From Conidiobolus incongruus B7586 (Eukaryota > Entomophthoromycota > Entomophthoromycetes > Entomophthorales > Conidiobolaceae), in NCBI GenBank assembly GCA_000697335.1, contig JNEM01016595.1:1-22164 (forward strand): a DNA stretch of 22,164 bases, in the 5' to 3' direction. A program made the position numbers and the translations under genes. The notes beneath the pieces are model-generated. The model ran no database searches. It had not been told where the DNA came from and saw only the letters and a program-made list of their open reading frames with translations. Positions 1 through 14,020 of the stretch are shown here, one piece after another (within the stretch, counting starts at the first letter, position 1; every line of letters starts with the position of its first letter).

Positions 1-3000
1 TATTATTTTAATTATAATTTAAAAAATATTCCAAAAATTTTTTTAATTTAATTTTTTTTATTATTTTAATTAATATTAATGTCAATAAAATCATAAATTA
101 AGGTTCAATCTATAGTTTTATATTATTATTTGAAAACATAACCTTGGTATCATTAGATATATTATATTTATTTTAGGATTTCTATTTAACTTTGATATTC
201 TCATATTTATTTAAAAAACTAGTGATATTTATATTAAAAAAGTCAAATATATCAATGTTATTTCTTATAATAATTATTTTGAGATATTTGAATTTATTTA
301 GAATATTAAATATTAAATATTAAATATTTCAATAAAGGATATAAATAATTTCTTTTTATTTTAGAATAATTATTTTTAGCTTAAGTTCGGTATATTATAT
401 TTTATTAAAAATTAAAAATTTGGAAAAAAATATCGATAACATTTAAATATATTATTCTAATTAATTTATTGTTATTATTGATATAAACTTTGAAAAAAAT
501 TAATATTTAAATAATACCCAAGGTTTATGATTTAAAATAGGTTATAATATTTATCCTAATATTATTATATATAATTTATCAAAAAATAAATAGTCTTTTT
601 AGTATTTACTCAAAGACTGATCAGAATTGCTATTAAAGACTATAATTAATTAAACTAATAAAAGAACAAAAGTGTTTTATTTAATCTTATTAATAATATA
701 ATATAGGATCATTATAGATATATTTTCGATAATTTTAATATTAAAGATTTAAATGATAATGATATTTAGCTTTATATTAAAGATATTTTCAAGTTTAGCA
801 AATATTGGTTATATTTTTATTCATAAGGTTATTAATTAATATTGAAATAAATGATTTGAAAGTTTAAAAGTTTTTAATAAAAATTTTATAAAACCTATAA
901 TATAACTCAATAATAGAAATAATTGTCTATAATTATTTAAGCAATTATAATAAAATTAATATTATTTTTATTTATAGAAATAGTGATCATTTATGTTAAG
1001 AGACTAGTTCTCTAAATTCTTATATATACTTTTATATAATCCAATTAACTATAAATTATATAATTAATTTATACTTATATAGTTAAATTAATTGTATAAA
1101 TAGCATTGAATTATCTAATAAACAAGGTTCCTCTTTTTCTCTCAATTCTTACTATTTTTTACTTTTACACTATTTTTAAGATTGAGACTATATTCTGTTA
1201 ATATTATAGGATATTGGCACTACCTAATATAAATCTTAATATATCAGTGACTCATCTTAGTTCAAAGCTTAATTAAACTTTGTTTACACTTGCACACTAC
1301 AGCCACATTACATTACCACATTCTGTGCACACTACTTTTATATTAAGTCTTCCTCTGTACTATATTAGTTTAACTACCACTACACTTATAATTTATTCCC
1401 TTGAAAAATATATTTCTTTTATTAAAAATTAATAAAAAAATTATTAATTATATATATCAAGTAAATTAAAATTATCACCTATATTATTAAATGTAATAGT
1501 TAGATTCTTAATAAAGAATAACTTTTATCAGACTTTATCATAATAGCTAATATAAATTATATTGATTCTTATGGCAAAATAGCAATTCTAAAAGGATCCT
1601 CCAATATATTTATAATTATAATTTTAAAACTTAAATTAATATAATCCAAAAAAATATTATCCTAACTCTTATTATAGCTTATATTAATGATTATATTAAA
1701 ATTACCAAATTTATTATTTTTAATATTTAATTTTAAAAATATATCTAATAATTCATAAGTTATATTTAAAATTAAATTATTGAAATTCAAACTTATATAT
1801 ATTTTTATAAATGATAACTTTAATTATTAAGAACTTGGAATAAATATAATATATATTAGAAATATTAATTTATATATAATTTTATTAATTTTTACCAATA
1901 TTTTTTGAAACGTTTAATATCAATAATATTATGAAATATTTAAATCTAATAAATATTCAAATTCTATATTATTAAATCTGATAAGTCAATAATATATTTT
2001 TTAATTATTTTAGTTTTATAAATTTTTGGATTGGATTGGATTGGATTATATTGATATTTGATATATATATATATATATTAATATATATTTATTCTAAATA
2101 AAACAAATAAAATAACTAAATGTATCAATAATTATATAATATATATAACCTAAGAGTTTATATAATAATATTAAAAATTATAGATATTTATTTTTTATAA
2201 TAAAATATTATATATTGCTATAATTAATTTTGTAAATTTTATCAAAATTAAATTATAATATTATAAATAATTTAAAAAAAAATATAAAATTTTTATAATA
2301 TTAAGTTTCAAAATATTTTAATATTTTGTATATATTAAATATATCATGAACTTTATTTTTTATTTAATTAATTTTTATTAATTTTTTTTTTTTGTTATTT
2401 TAAAAATAATTATAATTTAAATTTTTTTTTCAAATTAGACTTTTCAAAAAAACAATAGTAATATAATTAAATTATTATGATTAATCTTAAATTTCTCTAA
2501 AATTAGATTTTTGTCTTTTATTGATTGATAATAATTATTAAGATTATATAGGTATAAAATAAAATTAAACTGATATTTATAATAAATATTCTTTTATATA
2601 AAAATTTCAATTATATCAAATATATATCTTAATTTATATTTTAATTTTTAAATAAAATATTATTTACTTAGATTTGACTTATTTCTTTTAATATTATATT
2701 ATCAATAATTATATTATCTAACTTTGTAAATATATTGATATTGCCAATTTATATTAGCTTAAATTTGGAATTAATGGTAATATGGCTTTTTTCTTAAGAT
2801 TAAGGATAAATTTCAAAAATTGAATTTGGATATATTATTGGTGATAATAATTAATTTATAAATATTAAAATAAGTGATATATTTTTAATAAAACTGATTC
2901 AAATAATTGATTTGATATTGAAGTTTAATTATTAAAATGCTATGATATTTGAATAAGTATTAATATCTTGGAAATTATTTGTTTTAAAAAACTTTTTTAT

Positions 3001-4500
3001 TTATAGTTGATATATAATATAAAATATTTTAAAATTTATAACAATATTTATTATTTAGTGTTTAAATAACCTATGACAATTTTTCAAAACCCACTTTGAC
3101 GTCCACAAAATGACAATGTCCAAATCAAATATCAAATCCAGTCCATTCTTGAAGGTTTCAAAAAGATTCAGTGAAAACTGAAGATTTTAGCTCGTGAAAA
3201 ATCATGTAGATTGTAAATGATATTGTATAGTATAAAAAATTAAATCAGTATATTTATAATTATTTTTGACATTGTTTTATTTTTGAGCGGGATACAGAAT
3301 TTGATATTTGATTTAGACATAATCATTTTTCAGAAACGGTAATCAAATTTGAATTTTAAATATTTAAAAATATGTGACATATCAATTTGGAATACATTTT
3401 AAATATTTTAATTTACATAATTTAAGGTTAATATTAATTTGATCAAATTTCAATTGAATTTAAACCATCTCATTGAATTGAATGAATTTGTATCAATCTT
3501 TTATTATTAAAGTGTAATAACATTTTAGTTAATATAAGTGATTTATCATAACCAAAATCAATTATTATGAATAAACTGATGTTAAGAAATTTTTTAATAT
3601 TGTTTGAATTGATTTGTGTTTGATTTAGCATCTAAACACGATAATTAAATTTTATAATTGAGATACCCTATTCGTAGAATGTCATATATATTCAACTGTA
3701 ATTGATAAATTTAGAGCAACTACTCTCAATCTTTATATTTTCTCTGAAAACAATCTAACTAACAACAAAAGTTTATGGAATAAATTAAGCAAACTTCAAT
3801 TGAATATTAATTATTCTGATATGTGAATGTGAAAAACAATATAATAATTATTAAAACAATCGTATCATATAAATAGCGTTAGTATATTTAAATAACATTT
3901 TTGTTAAACTCATCATGCTTAATAAATCAAACACTCAGAATTATATAATGAAAAATCATTACTTTAATTTTTCATAATAGTAAAATCTAAAAGCTCGATG
4001 GTAATTAGAGTTATGGTTTTTTATATACTTATATAATCAAAAAATGTGGAAAACACAAATATATCTATTCCATGAAATCAAGAAAATTTAAACTTTTATT
4101 CTGACTTGATAATTTACTCTAGTGTCATAACCAATTGAAAATCGTATTGAATGTAGTAATAACTCCAAATATTATAATGGTAATAAATTTTGAATGTTAA
4201 ATCATTTAATACTAGAAAATGATATTCAAGGATTTGTTTTGGGAAATATGAAAACGTGATTTAAACAATCAAACTTGATTTGCAACATATTACAGCATGT
4301 TTGTTTATTCAGATGATTAAAACCTGATTTTTTACCTGCATTGTATAAATTATTCAGATATATCTCAGTTCTAATAATATTACATTTTTAATAATAAAAT
4401 TGTTTAATTTATTAATTATTCATTTTTGAACTCATAAGTGAGTATATTTTTTATCCTATTTATCAACTTTGATGTTAAAAGATGAAGATATAAACACAAT
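1..4500. other. AT-rich gene-free spacer
   Basis: No open reading frame or recognisable protein similarity was found on either strand. The first 3 kb is almost entirely A, T and TA steps. It contains short tandem arrays: a 7-bp unit AATATTA about four times at 302-328, TTGGA four times at 2026-2045, and an AT run at about 2060-2078. From about 3060 to 4500 the sequence is less extreme and more mixed, closer to the ordinary spacer around the genes. A block at about 994-1400 is richer in C and carries a TATA-like box; it is discussed as a possible LTR relic in the findings. Confidence 0.6.
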
Positions 4501-4504
4501 AATA

Positions 4505-4540
4505 TTACCTTGAATTTGAAATAATGGGAAATTTTTTAAT
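4505..4540 (+). repeat. Left terminal inverted repeat of mariner
   Basis: The left end begins TTACCTTGAATTTG after a TA dinucleotide at 4503-4504. About 35 bp match the inverted right end imperfectly. The best conserved core is AATAATGGGAA. The same left end is present at 21907, which confirms the boundary, because the similarity between the two copies stops at the TA. Confidence 0.85.
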
Positions 4541-4600
4541 TTCTGATTTTTCAAACATATTATTAGTTTGAAATAAATAAATATATACAAAGTTAATAGG

Positions 4601-4604
<4 letters not shown>

Positions 4605-4638
<34 letters not shown>
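4605..4638. repeat. (TA)n microsatellite inside mariner 5' region
   Basis: This is an uninterrupted TA dinucleotide run of about 34 bp, lying between the left inverted repeat and the transposase remnant. The second copy near 22018-22042 has a run at the same place but of different length and interrupted by TTTTTAA, so the tract has varied since the copies separated. Confidence 0.9.
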
Positions 4639-4640
<2 letters not shown>

Positions 4641-5782
4641 TTTTTTTGATTAAAAAATTAACTTTTTAAAATTGGTTGTTTAATTTAATTATACTTAAAC
4701 CAAATAGTAATCATCAAAAGTTTTTTATTTTAGTATTAGTAAAACTTAACTATAAACCCTCTAAAATTATTTAAAATTTACAAGCAGCTTTTAGTAATAA
4801 AGTATTATCTAAATTAATAATTTATTACTAGGTAAATTACTTTAAAACTAAAAAAGAAACTATTTAAAACTTGTTAAAATCTAAAAAACTAACTTCAACT
4901 ATTATTCTTTCAATTGTAAATAAAGTGAAAAAATATATTAAAAAGCACCTTTTTATTTTAGTTAGAGAATTATCTAAGTACTTTAATATTAGTTTTACAA
5001 GTATTTTATATATTTTAAAGTTTAAACTAAAATTAATAAATAAAAATATAAAATAGGTACCTTATAATTTAACTAAAGCTTAAAAAAAGCTAGAGTAGTT
5101 ATTATTAAATAAAACTTATTGAAATATTACTAGAAGCTTAAACTTTTATAGCAAATAATTATAATTAATGAATCTTAAATCCCTATATATAATCCTTTAT
5201 TAAAACACAAATTAAAATGCTAGATTAAGTTAAATTAACCTTTTTTACAAATCCCTTTAAATAAATATTTTGTTAATAAGTGAATATTAATTATTGTAAT
5301 AGATTATAATAGTATATGCTATTTTTATTTAGTTCTTGAAAGAAAATCAATTAATAATAAATTATATATTGTTTTTTTAAATAAAAGTATTTTTAATTAG
5401 TGTTCTCAATATAATTTAAGAAAACCTATTATTTTACATGATAATTGTAAAATATATAAATCTAAAGCTGTAAAAAACTTTCTAATTAAAAATAACTGGA
5501 AAAAACTACTATATCTAGTATATTCTTTTGATTATAACTTATATAATTATAATTGCTTTAGGCAATTAAAAAACTAACTTACAAAAAAGAAAATTTCTAC
5601 AGGAAAATTTAATTGGTTTGTAAAACATCAAATTTTAGTCTTTAATAAAAAGAACTATTTTTTAAGTGTTAGAAGTTTGTTAAAAGTATAGCAAAAAGTT
5701 ATTAATAATAAAAGAAACTATTAAATTTATATTATATATTTATTTTTATATATCATATATTCAAATGTTTATTTATTTTTAA

Positions 5783-5818
5783 TTGCAAAAAATTCCCATT
5801 ATTAAAAATGCAGAGTAA
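5783..5818 (-). repeat. Right terminal inverted repeat of mariner
   Basis: Read on the minus strand this end begins TTACTCTGCATTT and contains the core AATAATGGGAA seen at the left end. It is followed by TA at 5819-5820, the second target-site duplicate. Differences from the left end lie mainly just inside the terminus. Confidence 0.8.
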
Positions 5819-5820
5819 TA

Positions 5821-7331
5821 AATATAAAATAACATCACATATATAATTTAGTATTTATTCAAAATAAAAAACATTAAAAATCTATATTTACTATTCATGT
5901 CAAAGAAGCCTTTTAAATGTTATAAATTTATATATTAATTTAATCTGAGGAAGTGTGCAGACAAATAATTTTTTAATCATCATTAGCTATGAAATGGTTT
6001 TCAATATCCCTAAAAATTATATTTTTTAAAAGGTTAAATATATTTTGAAAAATATTTATAATCATAGATTTTAATAAATATAGAAAAGTGATCAAATTTA
6101 ACTGGTAAAATTATCCGTATATTTTCAGAATTTTTATTTGACTTCATTTTAATAAGTATATCTAAATTAGTTATGCTTAAATATAGTCATCAAGTATCAT
6201 GAGTTAAATAAAATACAAACTTAAAATGATCCAATTATCGATGTTAAAATAATAAAACTATTAATCTACTTTCAACTGGTAATCTGATATTTATATTTTG
6301 AGTATTAAGAATTTTAAGGATTAGGAATAACTATGATTATAATGAATTGGGTTTTATGATGCCATCATATATTTAACTCTATCTTAGTTTGTTACTTGAT
6401 TATTTTTAATCAAATGTCCATAAATCAATTAATTACTTCCCGAAAATTATTCGAATTGTAATTAAAATTCTAGAAAATTTGATTAAATCTGAGAGGTTGG
6501 TAGAATTCTACAGAATATAAATTTGAAATGCGTTAAAACTTGATTTAGGTGTTTAAATAATTTAACAATGAATATTTTTATTTTTTAAGAAATCTTTGAT
6601 ATATTAATAGTGATTTTTTTAAATATATCAGTAAATATTTGATTAAAATCAGAAGAGTGAAATCATAAATGTACAAATTTTTTAATGAATTTAAATATTT
6701 AACAAATCTGTCATTTCAAAAATTTTGAGTACTTAAGTAGGATATAAATTATAATATTTATTCTTATAAAAAAGGGATAATAGTCAAGAACCGAATCATA
6801 ACAAGCCATGAATTTGAATAATAAAAATTCTATTAATTGAAATCAGTAAATTAATTATTTTTTATAGTATGACATTAAGTCGATCAATTTTAGAAATTAT
6901 ATATAAAATTATACACCAATGTATAAATGTGTAGAGGGTGATAAATAGATCAATGAAATACAATATACTGTACTCAGTCTTTATAATCATATATTTGATG
7001 AATCATTTGAATAATAAATAAACATATTTATAATTTAAAAAATTCAACAAAATTTTGAAACGTAATTTAATATTAAAATAAAATTTCCAATTATGGATTA
7101 CGTAAAAATCACCCAATTGATATTCTCTAGTTACGTAGAAAATTACATGATTATTAATAATCCAATTGAAAAATGAATTTAAGGCAAAATACTCAATGAA
7201 TTAATTTGTTGTCTTCTCTACAAATTATCTCGATTGTTAAATAAACTTAATTGTAATACCAAGACCTCAGCTTAATATTATTTAAATCATTTTATCCTCT
7301 ATTATCCTAATCGTTCCTTTAGATATTTTCA
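5821..7331. other. Spacer upstream of XPO1
   Basis: About 1.5 kb of AT-rich spacer lies between the mariner and the exportin gene. No coding similarity was seen on either strand. The last 80 bp before the XPO1 start are pyrimidine-rich and include TCCTCTATTATCCTAATCG, probably its 5' UTR or initiator region. No TATAAATA box is present within about 100 bp of the ATG, unlike the other three genes in the window. Confidence 0.5.
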
Positions 7332-10300
7332 ATGGAGGTAATTTATCCATTACTGTTTAATAAAAAACTCTTTACTCATTCCTTAAATAGGCCATTCTCG
7401 ACTTGAGCAAACCTTTAGACGTTCCTTTGCTAGATAAAATTGTAAATCTCTTCTATGGAGGTGGTGATTCTGCTGAAGTATGTATATTTTCAAGATTTTG
7501 ATCTTTAACTTGAATCTAATAAAAATTTAGGCAAAGCAAGCTGGTAAAATTTTAGAGCAATTTTCCGACCACCCTGATTCTTGGACCCAAGTGCACCTTA
7601 TTTTATCACAATCTCAAAACCAAACTACAAAGGTATATATTTTATATCAACTATTTTTTAAGTTATCGTTTATTGATCTTTTAATATTAGTTTTTCGCTC
7701 TTCAAATATTAGAGAAATTAATTACTGTTAGATGGAAAACCTTGGATAAAACTCAACAAGAAGGTATTTTCTCTTAAATGATACTGCATTTTATCTTATA
7801 TTTAATTTCTAATTTATTTACTTTTTTAATTAGGTATCAGATCCTTTATCATTAACGAAATTGTCAATGTGGGATCAACCGAACAAGGTTTAATACAGCA
7901 AAAAGTGTATCTTAGAAAGCTTAACCGAGTGTTAATTGATGTTAGTTACTCTTTAATTCATTTAGGTTATTATATATTAACGAAATATTCTTTTATAGAT
8001 CTTGAAGTATGAGTGGCCTCATAACTGGCCTGGTTTTATTACTGAAATTATCAACTCCAGCCGTTCCAACCTCTTTTTATGTGAGAATAACATGAATATT
8101 CTCAAGCTTTTAAGGTAACATTTTAAAATTTTATGATTTTTATAATTTATATTCATACTGTCTTTAGCGAAGAAGTATTCGAATATTCTGCTGAGCAAAT
8201 GACCAGAAATAAGACTAAAAATATGCAAAATCAGCTCACTGTGGAAATTTCTCAAATTTTCAACCTTTGTTATGAAGTCCTTAGCAAATCTGATAAACAC
8301 TCATTAGTTTATGCTACTTTGGAAACTCTTTTAGGTGTCCTTAGTTGGATTCCTTCTGGTTATATTTTAGAAACTGATATTGTTAAAATTCTAGTTACTA
8401 AAGTAAGCAAAATTTTTGTAATTATTTTTTAAATGAGAGTGATTTTTTAATTTTTACTAGTACTTAGAAATCCCTGGATTCAGAATTTTAACCTTAAAAT
8501 GCCTTAGCGAAATCAATAATATTCAATTTAATGATCCTTCGCAAGCCAATTTACCTGAACTTTTAATGATGGTTATGAAGCATATTTCATCAGTACTCGA
8601 TCTCAATATCAGTATGTTAAATATAATCATGTTTTGTATTTATACTAATATACTTCTCTTTTAGATTTATCAAATATTTATGACGACTTATCAGATGAAG
8701 AACAAAGCTTGATATTAAATCTCACTCTCTATTTAACATCATTTTTTACCAATTTCTTAAAGGTAATCAAAATTTTTTTTTCATTATACATACAATTGTC
8801 TAATTTTAACTTTAGTTGGTTGAAACTGACCAATATGCTGAACTTTTGCATCACTGCCATAATTTGTTGTTGAATATTACTTTAATCGAAGATAAAGAAA
8901 TTTTCAAGATTTGTATCGAATATTGGACTGGTTTGGTAAGATCTCTTTTAATTTACTTTTTATCGTTTCCTAACTGCAATTTTAGGTTACCACCCTTTAT
9001 AACGAGATTAAAGATAGTCTGAATCACGATGGAAAGTTACTCAACTTAAGTTATCAAGGTGCTGTTCCTCCTTCATTTTTATCAGCTTTCCCTTTGAGAA
9101 TGCACCAATATAAGCCCATTCTCTCTCAACTTAGAGTGAATCTTATTGATCGTATGCCTAAACCAGAAGAAGTGAGTTTATAAAAAATTTTAGATGATGT
9201 CCATTTATTAATTTATAATATAGGTTTTAGTTGTTGAAAATGAAGATGGTGAAGTAGTTAGAGAAACTACTCAAGAAACCGATGCTCTTGAAATATATAA
9301 CTCTACTAAGAGTTGTCTTGTAATCCTTACCCATTTGGATTTCGAAGATACACATCAAATCATGAAAGACAAATTAGCCAGTCAAATTGATGGATCTAAT
9401 TGGTCTTGGACTAATCTCAATCGTCTCTGTTGGGCCATTGGATCAATCAGTGGTACCACTACTGAATCATCAGAAAAGCAATTCATTGTTGGTATCATTA
9501 AAGATTTATTGGGACTCTGTGATTTCAAGAAGGGCAAAGATAACAAAGCTATCGTTGCATCCAATATTATGTACGTTGTTGGACAATACCCAAGATTTTT
9601 GAAGAAACATTGGAAGTTTTTGAAGACTGTTGTCAACAAACTCTTCGAATTCATGCATGAATCTCATGAAGGTGTCCAAGATATGGCATGTGATACTTTG
9701 AAGCATATTACCACTAAATGTGGTCGCCACTTTGTCCAAGTTCAAGCAGACGAAGAATCACCATTCATATTAGATATCATTAGACATCTCCCTAAAATCA
9801 CATCCGACTTAGTTCCTAATCAAATTTGTGTGGTTTACGAGTGTCTTGGTCAAATGATCTACTCTGATAATGGACCTGCTGAAAATGAACGTTTCATCCA
9901 AGAATTAATGCGTGAACCTAATGAATTTTGGAAAGGTCTTGTGAATGCAGCTAATAATGATCCCGACGCCTTAAGAGTTTCAGATAGAATCAAATTATTC
10001 AACTACTTTTTAAGAATCAACATTGCTGTTTCTACTTATACCAAACACTTATTCCGTGGCCAAATTGCTTTCTTGTACACAGATTTACTTAAATTGTACG
10101 CAAGCTGCAGTAATATTATTAATCAAGCCGTCCAAGAGAATCCTACTTATGGTCACGTTACTCCCATTGTTCGCGGTGTAAGAAGTGTTAAGAAAGATAT
10201 TTTGAAGCTTATTACTTCATATATCAATTCTTGTAAAAACCAGGATGAAGTTGCCACTACTATGATTCCTAGCTTATTTGAAGTTGTTTTGACTGATTAC

Positions 10301-11223
10301 CATAACATGGTCAAGGGTGCTAAAGAAGTTGAGGTTCTTAAGCTTCTTTGTGCTCTTACAAACCGACTTGAAAAACGTCTCTCTCCTAACTTGAATACTG
10401 TTTTCAACAATGTATTTGTATGTACTATGAGTATGATTTGCAATGATTTCACTGATCACCTCGATATTCGTCTCGAATTCTATACTATGATCCGCAACAT
10501 CGTTAGACACTGCTTTGATTATATTCTTACTTTAAATACTGAAGCTTTTTCACAAGTCTACAGAAGTATTGTCTGGGCCGCTAAGCACATTACGCACGAC
10601 ATTTCCGAAATTGGTCTCATAACTTTCTCTGAATTAATTGAGCAATTCCAAGTTTGTCCTGAAAATATTCGTAATGACTTCTTCTCCATGTGTCTGTACA
10701 CAATGCTCCAAGATGTTGTTAACCTCATCACTGATCGTGACCACAAATCTGGATTTGCTACCCAATGTCGCATTATGGCTCAAATTCTCAAAGTTGTCAA
10801 CTCTAATGTGATAACCATTCCTTTATTCAATCCTCAAACTGTCAATGACCCTACTATGACAAATGATACTTACTTCCGTGAAATAGTTGTCACTACTTTC
10901 GATCGAAACTTCCCTCACATTGGTAGACAAAATATTAGCGCTTTTGTTAATGACCTTATGCTTTCCATTGACGATTTGGCTGGATTTAAGCTTAAAATGA
11001 TGGACTTTTTAATTCAGATCAAGGTATGCTTTTCAACTCAACTTTATTTTATTCAATTATTAATCATATTCAATTTTAATAGGAATTCGGAGATACATCG
11101 GAACTCATGAAACAAGATATGGAAGCTGAGAAGGCACGTAAGGCCCAAGAGGCTAGAGAAGCTGCTCTTAAGATCCCAGGTATGGTTAAACCTGCTCAAT
11201 TGCCACCTGGTATGGACGATTAA
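7332..11223 (+). CDS. XPO1: Exportin-1 (CRM1), nuclear export receptor
   Basis: Exportin-1 binds leucine-rich nuclear export signals together with Ran-GTP and carries cargo through nuclear pores. I read 13 exons: 7332-7337, 7391-7477, 7531-7632, 7691-7763, 7834-7940, 7999-8114, 8168-8402, 8461-8611, 8665-8762, 8816-8935, 8986-9171, 9224-11023, 11083-11223. All introns are GT-AG and 50-70 nt. They join to 1073 residues, against about 1071-1084 in human and yeast. The start is supported by the N-terminus [12 protein letters not shown], matching yeast MEGILDFSNDLD. Family blocks include [66 protein letters not shown] and [18 protein letters not shown]. The export-signal groove keeps Cys526 in DLLGLC, the leptomycin B target cysteine in human and fission yeast. 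The C-terminus ends PPGMDD. Introns are crowded in the first 1.8 kb. The gene looks intact. Confidence 0.98.
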
Positions 11224-12392
11224 TTTAAATTTGTTTAAATTGAACCAATAATTATAATCAAATTGGATTATTGATGCTTAATTTCTATTTACTTTTCATA
11301 TATATACGATGACATAAAAATGAAATATTTTTTCAATGAAATTATTTTTATTCATTTCTTGCTATTTTTTCTCAATTTTCAAAAAGGTCTCTAAGTATGA
11401 TTAAGTGACAAACTGCATAGAATATTGACCTTTACTGAATAATACAAGATTTTTCGATAGCTTAAATTTTTGATAATTTTTTGAGAGGTTGAAATGTAAT
11501 TGGATTGTCGAATTTTTTGACAAATTGAACATCTACCTTAATAATGTATTATTTTTAAATAATATTTTTATTATAGCTGGAAGTTAGTATAAAGTATTTA
11601 GAGTTTTCTCTTTCACTTCTGTTATCATAATAGGCATGTAATTTATCGAAAGCAGGTTCTAAATTTAAACTTTAACCAATTGTAAATACTATCGAGATTA
11701 TCTACTTTTACAACCTAAATAACATTTCAATATCAGTAAAATATTTATCATATATTCAACCAATTTTTACTAAACCTACAATTCCAGGAACTTTACAATT
11801 TAAATCATAAAATAATACCTCTAATCTTTGGGTTAATCAATGATAATTAGGAATGTTATGACTTATACTTGGTGATCTAATTTAATTTTGTATCTCTCTC
11901 GCTTCACAATTCCTCTATGAAAAATAAAATGTATATTCAAGTTAAAAATAGCAAGTTTTGTCAATTACCACCCCCTTCCAGACAGTAGTTTGATTGGGGA
12001 TTTTAATCTAATCATCAATGCTAATAATGTGCCAGATTAGGTCGTATTAATTTAAAAATTCAAATACCTAAATTTTACATTTTTTGCTCAGACAATTCTT
12101 GATTCTGGTTTAGCTTTCATTAACCAGCAATTAATTGGCTCATTTAATGACTTGAACAAAACTGGCAATTAATTCAGTTTAGCTTGTTTTTAGCTGTTTT
12201 TTAACCCACTTATTTAATTGATCTTTGGATTCAATTTTTAACGCTCATAATTATCAGTTTTTAAATGTGAATTTGAGAGTCAATCACCTATGTTTATGTT
12301 AATCAATCAACAAATTTTTGCTATGGGATTACATAATTATACTGAATAAACAAAGGAAAATTCCCATAATTTCAAATTTCATAAAATTAAGT
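11224..12392. other. Spacer between XPO1 and QRI7
   Basis: About 1.2 kb contains the XPO1 3' end and the promoter side of the next gene. No open frame with recognisable similarity was found. The sequence is of the milder AT-rich type, with many AATTGA and TTAATT words, and carries no transposon similarity I could see. Confidence 0.5.
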
Positions 12393-12403
12393 TATATAAA
12401 TAG
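12393..12403 (+). promoter_or_regulatory. TATA box of QRI7
   Basis: TATATAAATAG lies 55-65 bp upstream of the ATG at 12458. The same TATAAATA core occurs at a similar distance before the carrier and FKBP genes on the minus strand, which supports a real core promoter element in this AT-rich background. Confidence 0.6.
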
Positions 12404-12457
12404 GTTAATATTCCAGAAAGTTGAATAATTGATTATTCAAATTACAGATAATATTAT

Positions 12458-13725
12458 ATGGCTAGAAAACCAATTTTAAATTTCCAATTAAGTAGAAATT
12501 TTGCTAGATTTTTAAATACAGAACATATCAATATATTGGATATTGAAACGAGCTGTGATGATACTAGTTGCTCTATTATCAAATGTAACTGGGAGTTAAT
12601 TGGCGAGTGTGCCATCTCTCAATTTGAAGTACAAGAACCTAAGGGTGGTATTGTACCCAATTTAGCATTAAAAAATCATGTTAAAAATTTACCTAATTGT
12701 GTTAAAACTACATTAAGTCGAGCTAATATGACGGTGAATGATATTGATGTGATCGCCGTTACCAGAGGTCCAGAGCTTGCAAGCTGTCTTTCAGTAGGTG
12801 TTAATGCATCTAAAACACTTGCAGCTGCATTAAAGTAAATTATTGTTAATTTGAATCTTGGATTGTTATTTAACTGAATCTTTTGGTAAGCCTTTAATTG
12901 GGGTTCATCATATGGTAATTCAAGCCAAGTCAATTTAATTTCAAAATCTTATTTAATACTGCAGAAAGCGCACGCTTTAACTGTTAGATTCTCTAATGAA
13001 ACTCCTGTTGAATTTCCTTATCTTTGTCTACTTATCAGTAGAGGTCATACTCTCGTGTTAATTGTCCATAATGTGAATGAGTATACCCAATTGGGCTCAA
13101 CTCTTGACGAGAGTATTGGTGAAGCTTACGACAAGATTGCTAGAACCTTGAACATTTCATGGAATAAACCTAATCATGGTAGCCGTGGTGGTGGAGCTGG
13201 TCCTGCCCTAGAGTTATATGCTCAGAAGGGAGACCCTAACAAATATCCATTTTCAACCCCATTATCGGATGGTTATCAAATTAATAAGATCAACTTGTCA
13301 TTTTCAGGTTTGCGGACTCAAGTTGCAAGAAGAGCTGAAAAAGTATTTGAAACTGAAAATCTCTCACCAGAAGAGAAGTATCAAATTCAATGTGATTTGG
13401 CCGCTTCATTCCAAAGAACAGCAATTAACCACTTAGAACACAAGTTAAAATTGGCATTCAAATATTGTGGCGGGGGTGCGAGTAATTTGGTCATTCGTTC
13501 AACGTAAAACATGATTACAAATCTATGATTTCAATAAACTTAACATGATTTTTTAGATTGAATCAATTGGCAGAAAATAACCAAGTTCCGCTATTCTGCC
13601 CACCACCTCGCTTGTGCACTGATAATGGTGTGATGATCGCTTGGGAAGGTTGGGAAAGATTTCGTCTAGGAATTGTTGACAATTATGAGTTTGACTTTAT
13701 GCCCCAATGGCCCTTAGAAGTTTGA
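12458..13725 (+). CDS. QRI7: Mitochondrial tRNA t6A37 threonylcarbamoyltransferase
   Basis: This is a Kae1/TsaD/Qri7 protein, which transfers threonylcarbamoyl to A37 of ANN-decoding tRNAs in mitochondria. Proposed exons are 12458-12834, 12887-12914, 12965-13503 and 13557-13725, giving 370 residues. The Arg-rich N-terminus (ARKP, LSRNFARF) suits a mitochondrial presequence. Recognised blocks are ETSCDDTS (30-37), GGIVPNLA, VTRGP, the metal-binding HHMKAH (His134, His138), TLDESIGEAYDKIAR, LSFSGLRTQVARR, DLAASFQ and CTDNGVMIAW (Asp337). The ending MPQWPL resembles yeast Qri7. Oddities: intron 1 must end in GG rather than AG to give the expected LNKPLIGVHH junction; motif glycines are replaced by Asp28, Glu106 and Arg161 (SRGHT for SGGHT); and the strand normally before GG-ASN is missing at Cys303-Gly304. 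It is either a divergent but working gene or one starting to decay. Family assignment is firm. Confidence 0.93.
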
Positions 13726-14020
13726 AAGATGTGTACCAAATCAACACTAAATAGAGTTAATTATATCGATTAAAATGATAGTTAATGAATGTAATGGATT
13801 TATTAATAAATATATTATTTATTTTGTTAAATTATACAATTTTTTCTATTAATGAATGCTTTTGATCTCACATTCAAACTTGAGGGAATATATTGACAGG
13901 TGTATAGTATAAATTTACACATTTCAATCATATAATATTCGATCAAAAGAACTAGCGTTAGTACATTAATGATAGAATCTAAATGAAAAATTGGAAAGAT
14001 AAGAAATTAAATAATAAGGT
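13726..14020. other. Shared 3' region of convergent genes
   Basis: This 295-bp stretch separates the stop codons of QRI7 (+) and the carrier gene (-). It carries AATAAA at 13805-13810 for the plus strand, 80 bp past the QRI7 stop, and TTTATT at 13799-13804, which is AATAAA on the minus strand. The two poly(A) signals overlap in position, so the two transcripts probably overlap at their 3' ends. Confidence 0.5.

Larger units (their letters stand above)
4505..5818 (+). mobile_element. Decayed mariner (DD34D) DNA transposon, full-length
   Basis: This is a 1.3-kb Tc1/mariner-superfamily element, the usual length for mariner. It has imperfect inverted ends starting TTAC, flanked on both sides by TA, the target duplication of this superfamily. 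The + strand holds a broken transposase from about 4870 to 5730. In order it shows a helix-turn-helix region (around VRELSKYFNIS), the linker resembling PHNLTKAQKKAR, a remnant of the DESW block, the HDNCKIYKSKAV block, and a C-terminus ending near QKVINN. The second catalytic Asp (HDN) and the third catalytic position are separated by 34 residues, which fits the DD34D mariner clade. The first and third catalytic Asp both read as Asn. Many in-frame stops lie where relatives have Trp or Gln, as expected from C-to-T decay. The element is therefore inactive. Family assignment is firm; the exact subfamily is not determined. Confidence 0.9.
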